64,000 nt of DNA from Micromonospora ureilytica (GCF_015751765.1 NZ_JADOTX010000001.1:5084001-5148000); one strand, 5' to 3'. Counted from the stretch's first letter, positions 1 through 8,562 are shown. Translations and numbers: made by a program. The notes: a model not told the origin generated them from the letters alone.

Positions 1-239
1 GCGGCCTGCACGGAACCGGCCACGTCGCGCGGGCTGCGGGTGTGCAGCGGCCCGAGGAACCGCACGTCGGTGATCCGTCCACCGGCGGTGACCACCACCT
101 CGACCAGACCGTCCGGCGAGCGGACGGTCACCTCGACGGTCGACACCGCCTGGTCGAACTCGGCCTGGAGGGACTCGATCCGGCGGTAGCGTCGCACCGC
201 CTCCTCGATCCAGGCTTCGTCGATCTCCCCCCGCGGCAT
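1..239 (-). CDS. YbaB/EbfC-family nucleoid-associated protein (3' end cut)
   Basis: The reverse strand starts with ATG at 239 and stays open to the window edge. The protein begins MPRGEIDEAWIEEAVRRYRR, followed by a charged helix and a VTVRSPDGLVEVVVTAGGRI strand region. That helix-then-strand order matches the YbaB/EbfC fold, small dimeric proteins that bind DNA and the nucleoid. It is not the canonical ybaB of the dnaX-recR operon, because neither gene is adjacent; actinomycetes carry several paralogues, some near secretion genes. The C-terminus lies outside the window. The upstream gap (240-361) separates it from holB, so it may have its own promoter. The family is assigned from sequence pattern; the specific role is unknown. 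Confidence 0.6.
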   Translation of the reverse strand, partial: MPRGEIDEAWIEEAVRRYRRIESLQAEFDQAVSTVEVTVRSPDGLVEVVVTAGGRITDVRFLGPLHTRSPRDVAGSVQA

Positions 240-361
240 CGGCCGACTCCTCCCGGGTGATCCATCACTCAGTGTGCTGCCACCGTCACCACGGCACACG
301 GACGGTACCGCACCACAATCGGGCCTGTCGATGCCTGTGGACAACGCCGGGAAGCGCGGGG

Positions 362-1615
362 TCAGCCCTTCCACAGGGCGAGCATCATGGCCTCGACCGC
401 GATCCGCGGCTTGACGTTCGCCTCGATCGCCGCGCGGCAGGCGAGCACGGCCTCCAACCGGCGCAGCGACCCCTCGGCGTCCCATTTCTGCGCGCCGGCG
501 CCGGCCAGCGCGGCCGTGTCGGTGTGCACCGGGGCGACGGGTGCGCGCAGCGCCATGGTGAGCGCGTCCCGGTAGAAGCCCGCCAGGTCGACAAGCGCCC
601 GGTCCAGTGCGTCCCGCTGGGCTCGGGTGGCCCGGGACTTCTGCCGCTTCTCCAATTCCTTGAGTTGCCCGGCGGCACCCCGCATGGCGCCGGCCGCGCC
701 CCGGCCGGTGCCGCCCGCGCCGAGCGCGGTCTCCAGGGCCGCCCGCTCGGTCGTGTCGGATTCGGTGACCGACGCCTCGGCCTCCGCCTCGGCCGCCTCG
801 ATCAGCGCGGACGCTGCGTCGAACGCCGCGCCGACACCTGTCAGCCGGCGTGGCACCGCGAGCACCGCCTCGCGCCGTTTGCGGGCCTCCGGGTCGCGGG
901 CCAGCCGGCGGGCCCGACCCACGTGACCCTGCGCGGCAGCGGCCGCCCACTGCGCCACGTCGGGCGCGATGCCGTCCCGACGAACCAGCACCTCGGCCAC
1001 CGCGGTGGCCGGCGGCTGCCGCAGGGGTACGACCCGACAGCGCGACCGGATGGTCACCGAGATGTCGTCCGGGTGGGTGGACGGCGCGCAGAGCAGGAAG
1101 ACCGTCCGCGGCGGGGGCTCCTCGATCGCCTTGAGCAGCGCGTTGCCGGCGGCCTCGGTGAGCCGGTCGGCGTCCTCGATGACCACCACCTGCCAGCGCC
1201 CGCCGGATGGGGTGCTGGCCGCGCGGAGCACCAGCGCGCGCATCTCGCCGACGCCGATGGAGAGCCCTTCCGGCACCACCATCCGCACGTCGGCGTTGGT
1301 GGCGCCCATTGTGGTGTGGCAGCCGGGGCACTCACCGCAGCCGGTGCCGTGCACGCACTGGAGTGCGGCGGCGAACGCCCGTGCGGCGACCGAGCGGCCG
1401 GAGCCGGGTGGCCCGGTGAAGATCCACGCGTGCGTCATCCCGGTGGACGGGTCCACCGCGCCGGGTGTGCTCACGGGCTCGGCAGCGCCGGCCGGGCCGG
1501 CGGCGACCAACGCGGCCGCGCCAGCACGCAGGACGGCGGCCGCTGCGGCGGCGGCGCGACGCAGCTCGACCACCGCCTCGTCCTGACCGACCAGGTCGGC
1601 GAAGACGTCCGACAT
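362..1615 (-). CDS. holB: DNA polymerase III subunit delta'
   Basis: A clamp-loader subunit that works with tau/gamma and delta to load the beta clamp at replication forks. The 417-residue protein shows a P-loop region GPPGSGRS near residue 70 with Arg in place of the usual Lys. This fits delta', which does not hydrolyse ATP in well-studied clamp loaders. A Cys cluster CVHGTGCGECPGC is the zinc module of the family. The Walker-B-like VVIEDADRLTEAAGNALLK and the SRC motif (SRCRVV, near residue 175), which supplies the arginine finger, are intact. Its ATG overlaps the TAA stop of the MFS-tmk gene by one base (TAATG at 1615), so the two are translationally coupled. Linkage of holB to tmk is widespread in bacteria. 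Confidence 0.93.
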   Translation of the reverse strand: MSDVFADLVGQDEAVVELRRAAAAAAAVLRAGAAALVAAGPAGAAEPVSTPGAVDPSTGMTHAWIFTGPPGSGRSVAARAFAAALQCVHGTGCGECPGCHTTMGATNADVRMVVPEGLSIGVGEMRALVLRAASTPSGGRWQVVVIEDADRLTEAAGNALLKAIEEPPPRTVFLLCAPSTHPDDISVTIRSRCRVVPLRQPPATAVAEVLVRRDGIAPDVAQWAAAAAQGHVGRARRLARDPEARKRREAVLAVPRRLTGVGAAFDAASALIEAAEAEAEASVTESDTTERAALETALGAGGTGRGAAGAMRGAAGQLKELEKRQKSRATRAQRDALDRALVDLAGFYRDALTMALRAPVAPVHTDTAALAGAGAQKWDAEGSLRRLEAVLACRAAIEANVKPRIAVEAMMLALWKG

Positions 1616-3873
1616 TAGGTCTTGTGCTCCATCGTCACCAGCTCCGCGTCGGATAACTCAGGTTGCACCGAGGTGTCCGGGCCCTGTGCCGGCCGCGGGT
1701 GCACGATGCCGCCGGGCTTGCCGAGCATCTCCTCGACCCGTCGGACCACCCGCGCGGTGATCTCCTCGGTCGACCGGGACGCGTCGAGCACCAGGTAGCG
1801 CTTCGGGTCGGCGGCGGCGAGGTCGAGGAACGCGTACCGGACGCGCTCGTGGAAGGCGATCGACTCGGCCTCCAGCCGGTCGGTGCCGGTGTTGCGCGAG
1901 GCCACCCGGGACAGACCGGTGCGCGGCTCGACGTCCAGCAGCACCACCAGGTCGGGCTTGAGCCCACCGGTGGCCCAGGAGGAGAGCCAGGAGACCTCGT
2001 CGACGGGCAGTGTCCGGCCGGCGCCCTGGTACGCCAGGGACGAGTCGACGTACCGGTCACTGATCACCACGCCACCCCGGACCAGCGCGGGCCGGACGAC
2101 GGTGGCCACGTGGTGCGCCCGGTCGGCGGCGTAGAGCAGCGCCTCGGCCCGAGGGGAGGGCGCGTCGTCGCCGGAGGTGTCCAGCACCAGCGACCGGATT
2201 CGCCGGCCGACGCCGGTGGCCCCCGGCTCGCGGGTGACCACCACCTCTCGGCCGTGGCCGCGCAGCCGCTCGGAGAGCGCGGTGAGCTGGGTGGACTTCC
2301 CCGCGCCCTCGCCGCCCTCGAAGACCACGAAGAGCCCGGCGGAGACGAACGGCTCGGCGGGCATCAGCGGACGGCCCCGGATGGAGCCCCACAGGTCGGC
2401 GAGGACCGGGACGCCCTTCTTGTCGTCCATCTGGCCGAACGCGCTGATCCCGGCGAAGATGCCGGCGGCACCGGCGGCGAGCAGCAGCAGTCGGGTGGAG
2501 GAGACGGAGATGCCGAGGTCGGCGATCGTCAGTTTGCGGGAGCCGCCGACACCGACCAGCACGCTGCTCAGCCCGATGGCCAGGATCAGCACCAGCCGGG
2601 TGCCGATCTGCACCACCGCGAAGACCCGGCCGCGCACCTCGTCGGCCACCTCGCCGCCCAGCAGCGTGGTGCCGGCCAGGAAGGCCATCCCGGCGCCGGC
2701 GCCGACCAGCACCGCGCCGACGATCGCCATGGACAGGTGGATGGCGAAGGCGAGGGTCATCACCGCGGCGCTGGCCAGCACGATGCTCATGCCGAACCAG
2801 CGGCGCCGGGACATCTCCTTGACGATCATCGGGCCGAGCCCGATGCCGAGCGCCAGGCCGACGAAGATGGCGCCGAAGAGCAGTGAGAACGCCGCGTCGC
2901 CAGCGCCGAGCGAGTTGGCGAAGAACTTGGCAGTGCCGACCACGATGCCGCCGCCGGCGAACGCGCCGAAGATGCCCAGCACCAGGCCGCGGACGAGCGG
3001 GGTCTGGCCGATGTACTTCCAGCCCTCGGAGAACTGCCGGAACATGCTCTGCTCGGCGCGCTCGGCCTCACCGCGTTGCGCCTCGCTGATCTCCTTGATC
3101 CCGAATGCCACCACCAGTGCGGTGGCGAGCCGGGAGAAGGAGTTGATCCAGAGCGCGAGCTGGGCCGGCTCGGCCCAGGACGGCAGGTCGCCGCCGACGG
3201 CACCACGGACGCCACGGTCGAGCACGGCAAGGCCGACGGCGGCGGCGACCGGGGTGAGGCCGTACGTGGTGATCAGGGTGAGCTGGTTGGCCGCTTCCAG
3301 TCGGGCCCGCGGGATCAGGTTGGGGACCGCGGCCTCCTTGGCCGGGATCCAGAGCAGAGTGAGCGACTCGATCAGGAAGGTGGCGATCAGCGCCCAGCCG
3401 ACCACCAGGCCGCCTGCGGCGCCGCTGAGGGCGTAGAGCGGGATGGAGGCGAAGAGCACGAAGCGCAGCAGGTCGCAGATGACCATCGTCCAGCGCCTGT
3501 CGAACCGGTCGGCGAATACGCCGGCCACCGGGCCGAGCACCAGTGCGGGCAGCAGCCGGATCGCGGTGACCCCGCCGAACGCGGCGCCCTGGGCGGTGCT
3601 GCCCTGCACCTGCGAGGCGGCGAAGAGGGCGGTGGCCAGCAGGCCGAGCCAGTCACCGAAGGAGGCCGCGCCGAGCACGATCCACAGCCGGCGGAACGGC
3701 CGGATGCGCAGCACGGAGCGGATCGCGGCATAACCGGACGGATCAACCTGACCGCCGTTGGGCTGCTTGGCGGCGTTGTCCGACTGGTCGCCCGAGCGCG
3801 ACACGCCGGGCGACTCGCCGCTGTTCTGGCTTTCGATGGCCGTACCTCCACGTGCCGGCCCATCGCTGGGCAC
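1615..3873 (-). CDS. tmk: MFS transporter - thymidylate kinase fusion
   Basis: The 752-residue protein has two parts. Residues about 50-490 are a polytopic major-facilitator-type membrane domain. Residues about 510-710 are a complete dTMP kinase with P-loop FEGGEGAGKSTQ, TREPG, and SDRYVDSSLAYQG, the substrate/lid signature. The kinase phosphorylates dTMP to dTDP for DNA synthesis and would sit on the cytoplasmic side of the membrane. Similar fusions are found in actinomycetes, for example near SCO3542. Whether the MFS domain transports anything is unknown. The GTG at 3873 has its GGAG directly adjacent, so spacing is poor; the next in-frame GTG, about 23 codons in, is an alternative. Downstream holB overlaps by one base. 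The 5' side faces the divergent racemase-like gene. Confidence 0.9.
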   Translation of the reverse strand: MPSDGPARGGTAIESQNSGESPGVSRSGDQSDNAAKQPNGGQVDPSGYAAIRSVLRIRPFRRLWIVLGAASFGDWLGLLATALFAASQVQGSTAQGAAFGGVTAIRLLPALVLGPVAGVFADRFDRRWTMVICDLLRFVLFASIPLYALSGAAGGLVVGWALIATFLIESLTLLWIPAKEAAVPNLIPRARLEAANQLTLITTYGLTPVAAAVGLAVLDRGVRGAVGGDLPSWAEPAQLALWINSFSRLATALVVAFGIKEISEAQRGEAERAEQSMFRQFSEGWKYIGQTPLVRGLVLGIFGAFAGGGIVVGTAKFFANSLGAGDAAFSLLFGAIFVGLALGIGLGPMIVKEMSRRRWFGMSIVLASAAVMTLAFAIHLSMAIVGAVLVGAGAGMAFLAGTTLLGGEVADEVRGRVFAVVQIGTRLVLILAIGLSSVLVGVGGSRKLTIADLGISVSSTRLLLLAAGAAGIFAGISAFGQMDDKKGVPVLADLWGSIRGRPLMPAEPFVSAGLFVVFEGGEGAGKSTQLTALSERLRGHGREVVVTREPGATGVGRRIRSLVLDTSGDDAPSPRAEALLYAADRAHHVATVVRPALVRGGVVISDRYVDSSLAYQGAGRTLPVDEVSWLSSWATGGLKPDLVVLLDVEPRTGLSRVASRNTGTDRLEAESIAFHERVRYAFLDLAAADPKRYLVLDASRSTEEITARVVRRVEEMLGKPGGIVHPRPAQGPDTSVQPELSDAELVTMEHKT

Positions 3874-4009
3874 CTCCGGTGCAACACTCTAGACCCGGGT
3901 GGGGCCACCCCCCGGGCGACATTCTCCTGCTCGCTGAGCCTAGGCCGCCGAAGGTACCGACCGCAGCCCGGACGTACGCGAGGGTATTTCGCATTCTCCG
4001 TCAGACAGT

Positions 4010-4015
4010 TAGCGT
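4010..4015 (+). promoter_or_regulatory. Putative -10 element for a leaderless start
   Basis: TAGCGT ends 6 bases before the GTG start at 4022 and no ribosome binding site is visible. That spacing would place the transcription start at or next to the start codon, a common arrangement in actinobacteria. Inferred from sequence only. Confidence 0.45.
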
Positions 4016-4021
4016 GCACAC

Positions 4022-5227
4022 GTGGCCATCGAAAGCGACAAACTTCGCGAGCGCCTGGACCGGGCGACTGCCCGCCTCGACCCCCCGTACGCGGTGGTCG
4101 ACCTCACGGCCTTCGACGCCAACTCGGTCGCCCTGGCCGATCGCGCCGCCGGAAAGCCGGTCCGCCTCGCCAGCAAGTCGGTCCGCAGCCGGGAGCTGAT
4201 CAGTCGAGCTCTGGCCCGGCCCGGCTGGCAGGGCGTGATGGCGTTCACAGTGCCCGAGGCGATCTGGCTGGTCCGCGCCGGCGTCAGCGACGACGTGCTG
4301 GTCGCGTACCCGAGCGCAGACCGGGCCGCCCTCGCCGAGCTGGGCGCCGACCCGATGCTCGCCGCCGCGATCACCCTGATGATCGACGGCACCGGCCAAC
4401 TCGACCTCATCGACGCCGTCACGGCCCCGGGGCAGCGCGCCGAGCTACGGCTCTGCCTGGATCTGGATGCCTCCTGGCGACCGCTGCGCGGGGTACACGT
4501 CGGCGTCCGCCGCTCGCCGGTGCACAGCGCGCGGGCGGCCGGCACGCTCGCCGCCGCCGTCGCCGGTCGGCCCGGCTTCCGGTTGGTCGGGCTCATGTCG
4601 TACGAGGCGCAGATCGCCGGCCTGGGCGACGCGCCACCGGGCAAGACGCTGCTGGCCGGCGCGATCAGGCTGGCCCAGCGCCTGTCGTACCGCGAGTTGC
4701 TGGCCCGCCGTGGTGCGGCGGTCGCCGCGGTACGCGAACACGCCGACCTGGAGTTCGTCAACGGCGGCGGCACCGGCAGCGTGGCCGCGACCAGCGCCGA
4801 TCCCGCGGTCACCGAGGTCACCGCGGGATCGGGCCTGTACGGGCCGACGCTGTTCGACGCGTACCGCGCCTGGCGACCCACCCCGGCGGCGTTCTTCGCC
4901 TGCTCGGTGGTCCGCCGACCGACGCCGGAGCTGGCGACGGTGCTCGGCGGCGGCTGGATCGCCTCCGGCCCGGCCGCCGACAGTCGACTGCCCCGGCCGT
5001 GGCTACCGGCGGGGCTGAAGCTGGTCGGCACCGAGGGCGCCGGCGAGGTGCAGACTCCGCTGTCCGGAGCGGCGGCCGCCGAGCTGCGCGTCGGCGACCG
5101 GGTGTGGTTCCGGCATGCCAAGGCAGGCGAGCTGTGTGAACGGGTCAACGAGCTGCACCTGGTCGAGGGGGACGCGGTGGTGGCGACCGTCCTCACCTAC
5201 CGGGGTGAGGGGCGGGCCTTCCTCTGA
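4022..5227 (+). CDS. PLP-dependent alanine racemase-fold enzyme (amino acid deaminase/aldolase family)
   Basis: The 401-residue protein has an N-terminal alanine-racemase TIM-barrel. PPYAVVDLTAFDANSVAL is followed by VRLASKSVRS, whose Lys is the likely Schiff-base residue for pyridoxal phosphate. The C-terminal part (about 300-401) ends with VGDRVWFRHAKAGELCERVN, matching the metal-binding beta domain of D-serine dehydratase/D-threonine aldolase-like enzymes, with candidate ligands His and Cys. It probably acts on a D-amino acid or a beta-hydroxy amino acid; the substrate cannot be read from sequence. It is too divergent to be the biosynthetic alanine racemase Alr. The GTG start is supported by the TAGCGT box just upstream. 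It stands alone, divergent from MFS-tmk. Confidence 0.78.
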   Translation: MAIESDKLRERLDRATARLDPPYAVVDLTAFDANSVALADRAAGKPVRLASKSVRSRELISRALARPGWQGVMAFTVPEAIWLVRAGVSDDVLVAYPSADRAALAELGADPMLAAAITLMIDGTGQLDLIDAVTAPGQRAELRLCLDLDASWRPLRGVHVGVRRSPVHSARAAGTLAAAVAGRPGFRLVGLMSYEAQIAGLGDAPPGKTLLAGAIRLAQRLSYRELLARRGAAVAAVREHADLEFVNGGGTGSVAATSADPAVTEVTAGSGLYGPTLFDAYRAWRPTPAAFFACSVVRRPTPELATVLGGGWIASGPAADSRLPRPWLPAGLKLVGTEGAGEVQTPLSGAAAAELRVGDRVWFRHAKAGELCERVNELHLVEGDAVVATVLTYRGEGRAFL

Positions 5228-5265
5228 GGCCTGACCTCCGGCCGAGGCCCGCGCCCCGCGCCGAC

Positions 5266-5949
5266 TCAGACGGGCTGGGCCGCCTCGGCCTGCTTGCCGA
5301 CTGTGGACCGGCCGTTGTCCGGGCCGTCGACCTGCCGGTGCAGGTACTCCCGGATCAGCGCCTTCGCCTCCAGCAGCACCCGCTCGTCGCCGTCGGACTT
5401 CCGGCGGAACGCGAGCTTGATCAGCGCGTCCGCCGCCTCGACCGCGATCTCCAGCACGAAGCGCAGCTTGGGCACGTCGGTGAGTCCGAAACGCTCGGTG
5501 AGCACCCGGGCCAACTGGTCGGCGATCACGCCGTTGTTGTCCCGCTGCTCGTCGAGCAGGTGCAGGTCGACCACGTCGCCGAAGTGCAGGGTACGGAAGC
5601 CGGGGACGGTGCGGTGCATCGTGATGTACTCGTCGATGCCCGCGTCGACGCCGTCCCACCAGTGGGTCATCTCGTCGGAGGCGAACCGCTCGTCGAGGCG
5701 CTGGAGGTAGGACTCCATGGTCCGCAGGGTCAACGCCTGCACGATCGCCCGCTTGTCCGGAAAGAACTGGTAGACCGACCCGATCGCCACCTCGGCCCGC
5801 TCGGCGAGCAGGGTGGTGGTCAATCCCTCGTACCCCACCTCGTCGACGAGTTCGGCGCAGGCATCCAACATGCGCTGTACCCGCGCGACACTTCGACCTT
5901 GCACCGGTACGCGGCGCAGCGGCCCGGTCGTGGCGGCTGGTGTGGACAC
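5266..5949 (-). CDS. TetR-family transcriptional regulator
   Basis: A one-component repressor of about 227 residues. The N-terminal helix-turn-helix reads ELVDEVGYEGLTTTLLAERA, followed by EVAIGSVYQFFPDKRAIVQA, the classic TetR recognition helix. The remaining roughly 160 residues form an all-helical ligand domain that I cannot assign. The GTG at 5949 is preferred because AAGGGGGG lies 9 bases upstream; a longer in-frame GTG at 5988 has no ribosome site. The gene is divergent from the lactone oxidase. Two perfect inverted repeats lie in the shared intergenic region (5989-6004 and 6060-6078), suggesting that it represses itself and its neighbour. Confidence 0.87.
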   Translation of the reverse strand: MSTPAATTGPLRRVPVQGRSVARVQRMLDACAELVDEVGYEGLTTTLLAERAEVAIGSVYQFFPDKRAIVQALTLRTMESYLQRLDERFASDEMTHWWDGVDAGIDEYITMHRTVPGFRTLHFGDVVDLHLLDEQRDNNGVIADQLARVLTERFGLTDVPKLRFVLEIAVEAADALIKLAFRRKSDGDERVLLEAKALIREYLHRQVDGPDNGRSTVGKQAEAAQPV

Positions 5950-5988
5950 TCTGCGCCACCCCCCTTCGACGGATGAACATATCTCCAC

Positions 5989-6004
5989 GTCACGAGTCCG
6001 TGAC
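5989..6004. promoter_or_regulatory. Inverted repeat, putative TetR operator (proximal)
   Basis: GTCACG-agtc-CGTGAC, a perfect 6+4+6 palindrome located about 40 bases upstream of the chosen tetR start. The size and place suit autoregulation by the TetR protein. Confidence 0.5.
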
Positions 6005-6059
6005 TACCGGTACAACGAGCGGATCGCAATTGCGGTATTTACCAGCTAGAACGTTCCTG

Positions 6060-6078
6060 ATATGAAGTCAGTTCATAT
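6060..6078. promoter_or_regulatory. Inverted repeat, putative TetR operator (distal)
   Basis: ATATGAA-gtcag-TTCATAT, a perfect 7+5+7 palindrome ending 19 bases before the lactone oxidase ATG. It is AT-rich against a very GC-rich background, which makes chance less likely. It overlaps where RNA polymerase would bind, so binding should repress the oxidase. Confidence 0.6.
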
Positions 6079-6097
6079 TCATGAATGAGGAGTGCGC

Positions 6098-7414
6098 ATG
6101 GTTCGCACCGCACCGCTCGGGGCTGGCTGGTCCAACTGGGCCGGGAACCAGCGTGGCAGCGCCAGCGCGATCCTGCGCCCCGGCTCGCCGACCGATGTCG
6201 CAGAAGCCGTCCGATCTGCCGCCGCCGACGGTGGTCGGATCCGGGTGACGGGCAGCGGCCACTCGTTCACCGCCGTCGCGCTCGCAGACGACCGTCGGAT
6301 GGACCTGTCCGACCTGGACACCATAGTCAGTGTGGACGTCGCCCAACGACTGGTCACCGTACCGGCGGGAATGACCCTGCACGCGCTCAACGGCCTGCTC
6401 GCCCGGCACGGCCTCGCGCTGCCCAACCTCGGCGACATCGACGAGCAGACCGTCGCCGGGGCGATCTCCACCGGCACCCACGGCACCGGCGCCGGCTACG
6501 GGTGCCTCTCCACCTTCGTCGAGGCGATCACTCTGGTCACCGGCACCGGCGAGGTGCTGCGCTGCTCCGCCGACGAACATCCCGACGTCCTCGCCGCCGC
6601 CCGGGTGTCGCTCGGCGCGCTCGGCGTCCTGGTCGAGGTGACCCTGCGCTGCGTGGACGCCTTCGTCCTGCGCGCCCACGAACGCCCGGCCGAACTGGCC
6701 GACGTGCTCGGCGAACTGCCCGCGCTGATCGGCCGGCACGACCACGTCGAGTTCTACTGGTTCCCGTACACGTCCCGGGTGCAGGTCAAGGCCAACGACC
6801 GGGTACCCGCCAACGACCGGCCACTGTCCCGCTGGCGCGGCTGGGTGGACGACGACTTTCTGTCCAACAGGGTCTTCGCCGGGGCCTGCCGACTCGGCCG
6901 GGCCGTACCCGCGCTGGCCCCCCAGATCAGCGCGGTCTCCGCCCGCGCCCTCACCGAACGCCAGTACACCGGCCGCTCCGACCGGGTCTTCTGCACTCCG
7001 CGCCGGGTCCGCTTCGTGGAGATGGAGTACGGCCTGCCCCGCGAGGCGTTGCCGGAGGCGCTCGCCGCGCTCCAGCGCATCGTGGACGGCCTGCCGTTCA
7101 AGGTGCTCTTCCCGGTGGAGGTGCGATTCACCGCCCCCGACGACATCTGGCTGTCGCACGGCTACGGCCGGGACAACGCGTACATCGCCGTGCACCAGTA
7201 CGTCGGCATGCCCTACGAGCCGTACTTCCGGGCCTTCGAGCAGGTGGCCGCCGGGCTGGGCGGTCGCCCACACTGGGGCAAGCTGCACTACCGCGACGCC
7301 GCCTCGCTGGCCACGGCGTACCCCCGCTTTTCGGACTTCCAGGCCGTCCGCGACCGACTCGACCCCGACCGGGTCTTCACCAACGCCCACCTGAACCACG
7401 TCCTGGGGACCTGA
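6098..7414 (+). CDS. FAD-linked sugar-1,4-lactone oxidase (D-arabinono/L-gulono type)
   Basis: A VAO/PCMH-family flavoenzyme of about 438 residues. It likely oxidises an aldonolactone with oxygen or another acceptor, giving an ascorbate-type product. The FAD domain has RVTGSGHSFTAVAL; the His of GSGHS is the usual covalent flavin attachment. GAISTGTHGTGAGYG is the second FAD loop. The C-terminal ALO domain ends with HWGKLHYRDAAS, the motif typical of aldonolactone oxidases. ATG 6098 is chosen because GAGGAG (6087-6092) sits 5 bases upstream; a GTG at 6092 overlaps that site. Expression is probably controlled by the divergent TetR through the palindrome at 6060-6078. The sugar specificity is not visible in sequence. 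Confidence 0.85.
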   Translation: MVRTAPLGAGWSNWAGNQRGSASAILRPGSPTDVAEAVRSAAADGGRIRVTGSGHSFTAVALADDRRMDLSDLDTIVSVDVAQRLVTVPAGMTLHALNGLLARHGLALPNLGDIDEQTVAGAISTGTHGTGAGYGCLSTFVEAITLVTGTGEVLRCSADEHPDVLAAARVSLGALGVLVEVTLRCVDAFVLRAHERPAELADVLGELPALIGRHDHVEFYWFPYTSRVQVKANDRVPANDRPLSRWRGWVDDDFLSNRVFAGACRLGRAVPALAPQISAVSARALTERQYTGRSDRVFCTPRRVRFVEMEYGLPREALPEALAALQRIVDGLPFKVLFPVEVRFTAPDDIWLSHGYGRDNAYIAVHQYVGMPYEPYFRAFEQVAAGLGGRPHWGKLHYRDAASLATAYPRFSDFQAVRDRLDPDRVFTNAHLNHVLGT

Positions 7415-7429
7415 CGGACGTGGCCTCGG

Positions 7430-7477
7430 GATCTTGGAAGGAAACTGCCCTTCCAGGGGCACATTCCTTCCAAGATC
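7430..7477. repeat. Long palindrome, copy 1 flanking the DUF559 gene
   Basis: Perfect 14-base arms GATCTTGGAAGGAA (7430-7443) and its complement (7464-7477), with an inner stem TGCCC/GGGCA. It lies between two convergent genes and touches the stop of the DUF559 gene, so it can act as a terminator in both directions. It matches 42 of 48 positions of the palindrome at 8501-8548. Confidence 0.8.
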
Positions 7478-7478
7478 T

Positions 7479-8450
7479 TCACCCCTGCCAACCGGCGGCG
7501 CCGAGGGCAGCGCGGAGTTGGGTAAGGACCTCGTCCGGGTGGGTACGGATCGCCCAGGCGGGAAACCGGAGTACGCGGTCGCCTTCGATCCACAGATCGT
7601 TCTGGCGTCGCATGTCCGCCCACCAGGCCTGGGGATCGACGTGTTGGCCGCCGTCGATCTCGACATGTACCCTCCAATGCTCGAAGTAGGCGTCGAGGTA
7701 GCGACGTCGCCCGGTCGAGTCGTAGCGGATCTTCTGCCGTGCCGGCTCGGGTAGACCCGCGCGACGGATCAGCCCCAGGAAGTCCAGTTCCGCCACCGAG
7801 TGGGCACCGCCTGCGGCGTCCGCAGCCGCCGCCAGAACCAGCTGGCGACGGCGGACCCGGGGCAGCCGTTCGACGACCCGGTTCAGGTCATCGCCGGCCA
7901 CGATCCGTTGTTGGAATGCGGCGGCGACGATCGACCGCGCCTGCTGGTCGTCGCCTGACCACTGCGCGGCGTCCACGATTGAACGAGCCGCCTTGGTCCG
8001 CCTGGGTTGCCCTACCGCCAGCACGTCCTGGTCCCGCAGTGTCACGGTCCGATGCGCCAGCACACCGGCTGGCAGTGAGCCGCGCCGGCAGGAGGCAGGG
8101 AGCAAGATGTGGATCGGGCGACCAGGGAACCCCCGTAGTCCTCCGGCCTGCGCTGCGGTCAGGCCACCGAGGATTGCCTGCGGCCCCGCGGCGAGGACGG
8201 CTGCCCACCGGAGCTGGCCGGCGGTGACTGGGCCGTTGTGCGCGACGAACACGGCTCGATGAATCTGCCGCCACGTCCCGGTCGCCACCCGATGCCGGAT
8301 GGCCTTGGTCGACAGATGATGCCGCGCCTGGTCAAGGCTCACCACATCTTCCTGATGGAAGAGCAGCCAGGTCAGCTCGTCGGCGTCATCGCTCGGCAGC
8401 CGGCGACCCCAATCAGCCGGCGACGACGTCCTCCGGAGACTCATGACCAT
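7479..8450 (-). CDS. DUF559-domain protein, Vsr-like nuclease fold with AbiEi-like N-terminus
   Basis: A 323-residue protein. The N-terminal half (LDQARHHLSTKAIRHRVATG, then WRQIHRAVF) looks like the winged-helix region of type IV AbiEi-like proteins. The last about 90 residues (YLDAYFEHWRVHVEIDGGQH, then RRQNDLWIEGDRVLRFP) are a DUF559 / very-short-patch-repair endonuclease-like fold, with the acidic residues of DAYF and EIDGGQH retained. Such genes are numerous in actinobacterial genomes and most are uncharacterised; antitoxin or nuclease functions have been proposed. ATG 8450 has GGGAG 5 bases upstream. No toxin gene is adjacent. It is bracketed by two near-identical palindromes (7430-7477 and 8499-8550), which is unusual for an ordinary gene. 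Confidence 0.75.
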   Translation of the reverse strand: MVMSLRRTSSPADWGRRLPSDDADELTWLLFHQEDVVSLDQARHHLSTKAIRHRVATGTWRQIHRAVFVAHNGPVTAGQLRWAAVLAAGPQAILGGLTAAQAGGLRGFPGRPIHILLPASCRRGSLPAGVLAHRTVTLRDQDVLAVGQPRRTKAARSIVDAAQWSGDDQQARSIVAAAFQQRIVAGDDLNRVVERLPRVRRRQLVLAAAADAAGGAHSVAELDFLGLIRRAGLPEPARQKIRYDSTGRRRYLDAYFEHWRVHVEIDGGQHVDPQAWWADMRRQNDLWIEGDRVLRFPAWAIRTHPDEVLTQLRAALGAAGWQG

Positions 8451-8498
8451 CAAGTCTCCCGATCGCCGGCCCCGCCGGCAGCCCCTGTGGACAACGAC

Positions 8499-8550
8499 GA
8501 GATCTTGGAAGGAGAACGCCCCTGGAGGGGCACATTCCTTCCAAGATCTC
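8499..8550. repeat. Long palindrome, copy 2 flanking the DUF559 gene
   Basis: Perfect 15-base arms GAGATCTTGGAAGGA (8499-8513) and complement (8536-8550), with inner stem GCCCC/GGGGC. It lies between the topA stop and the DUF559 start and would terminate topA transcripts. Its core is nearly the same as the palindrome at 7430-7477. Confidence 0.8.
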
Positions 8551-8562
8551 GCAGATCCAGGG

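Noticed and set aside
3891-3917. CCCGGG-rich hairpin between MFS-tmk and the racemase-like gene
   Set aside because: Arms pair only with a bulge and it lies in a divergent promoter region where a terminator makes little sense; GC-rich coincidence is likely.
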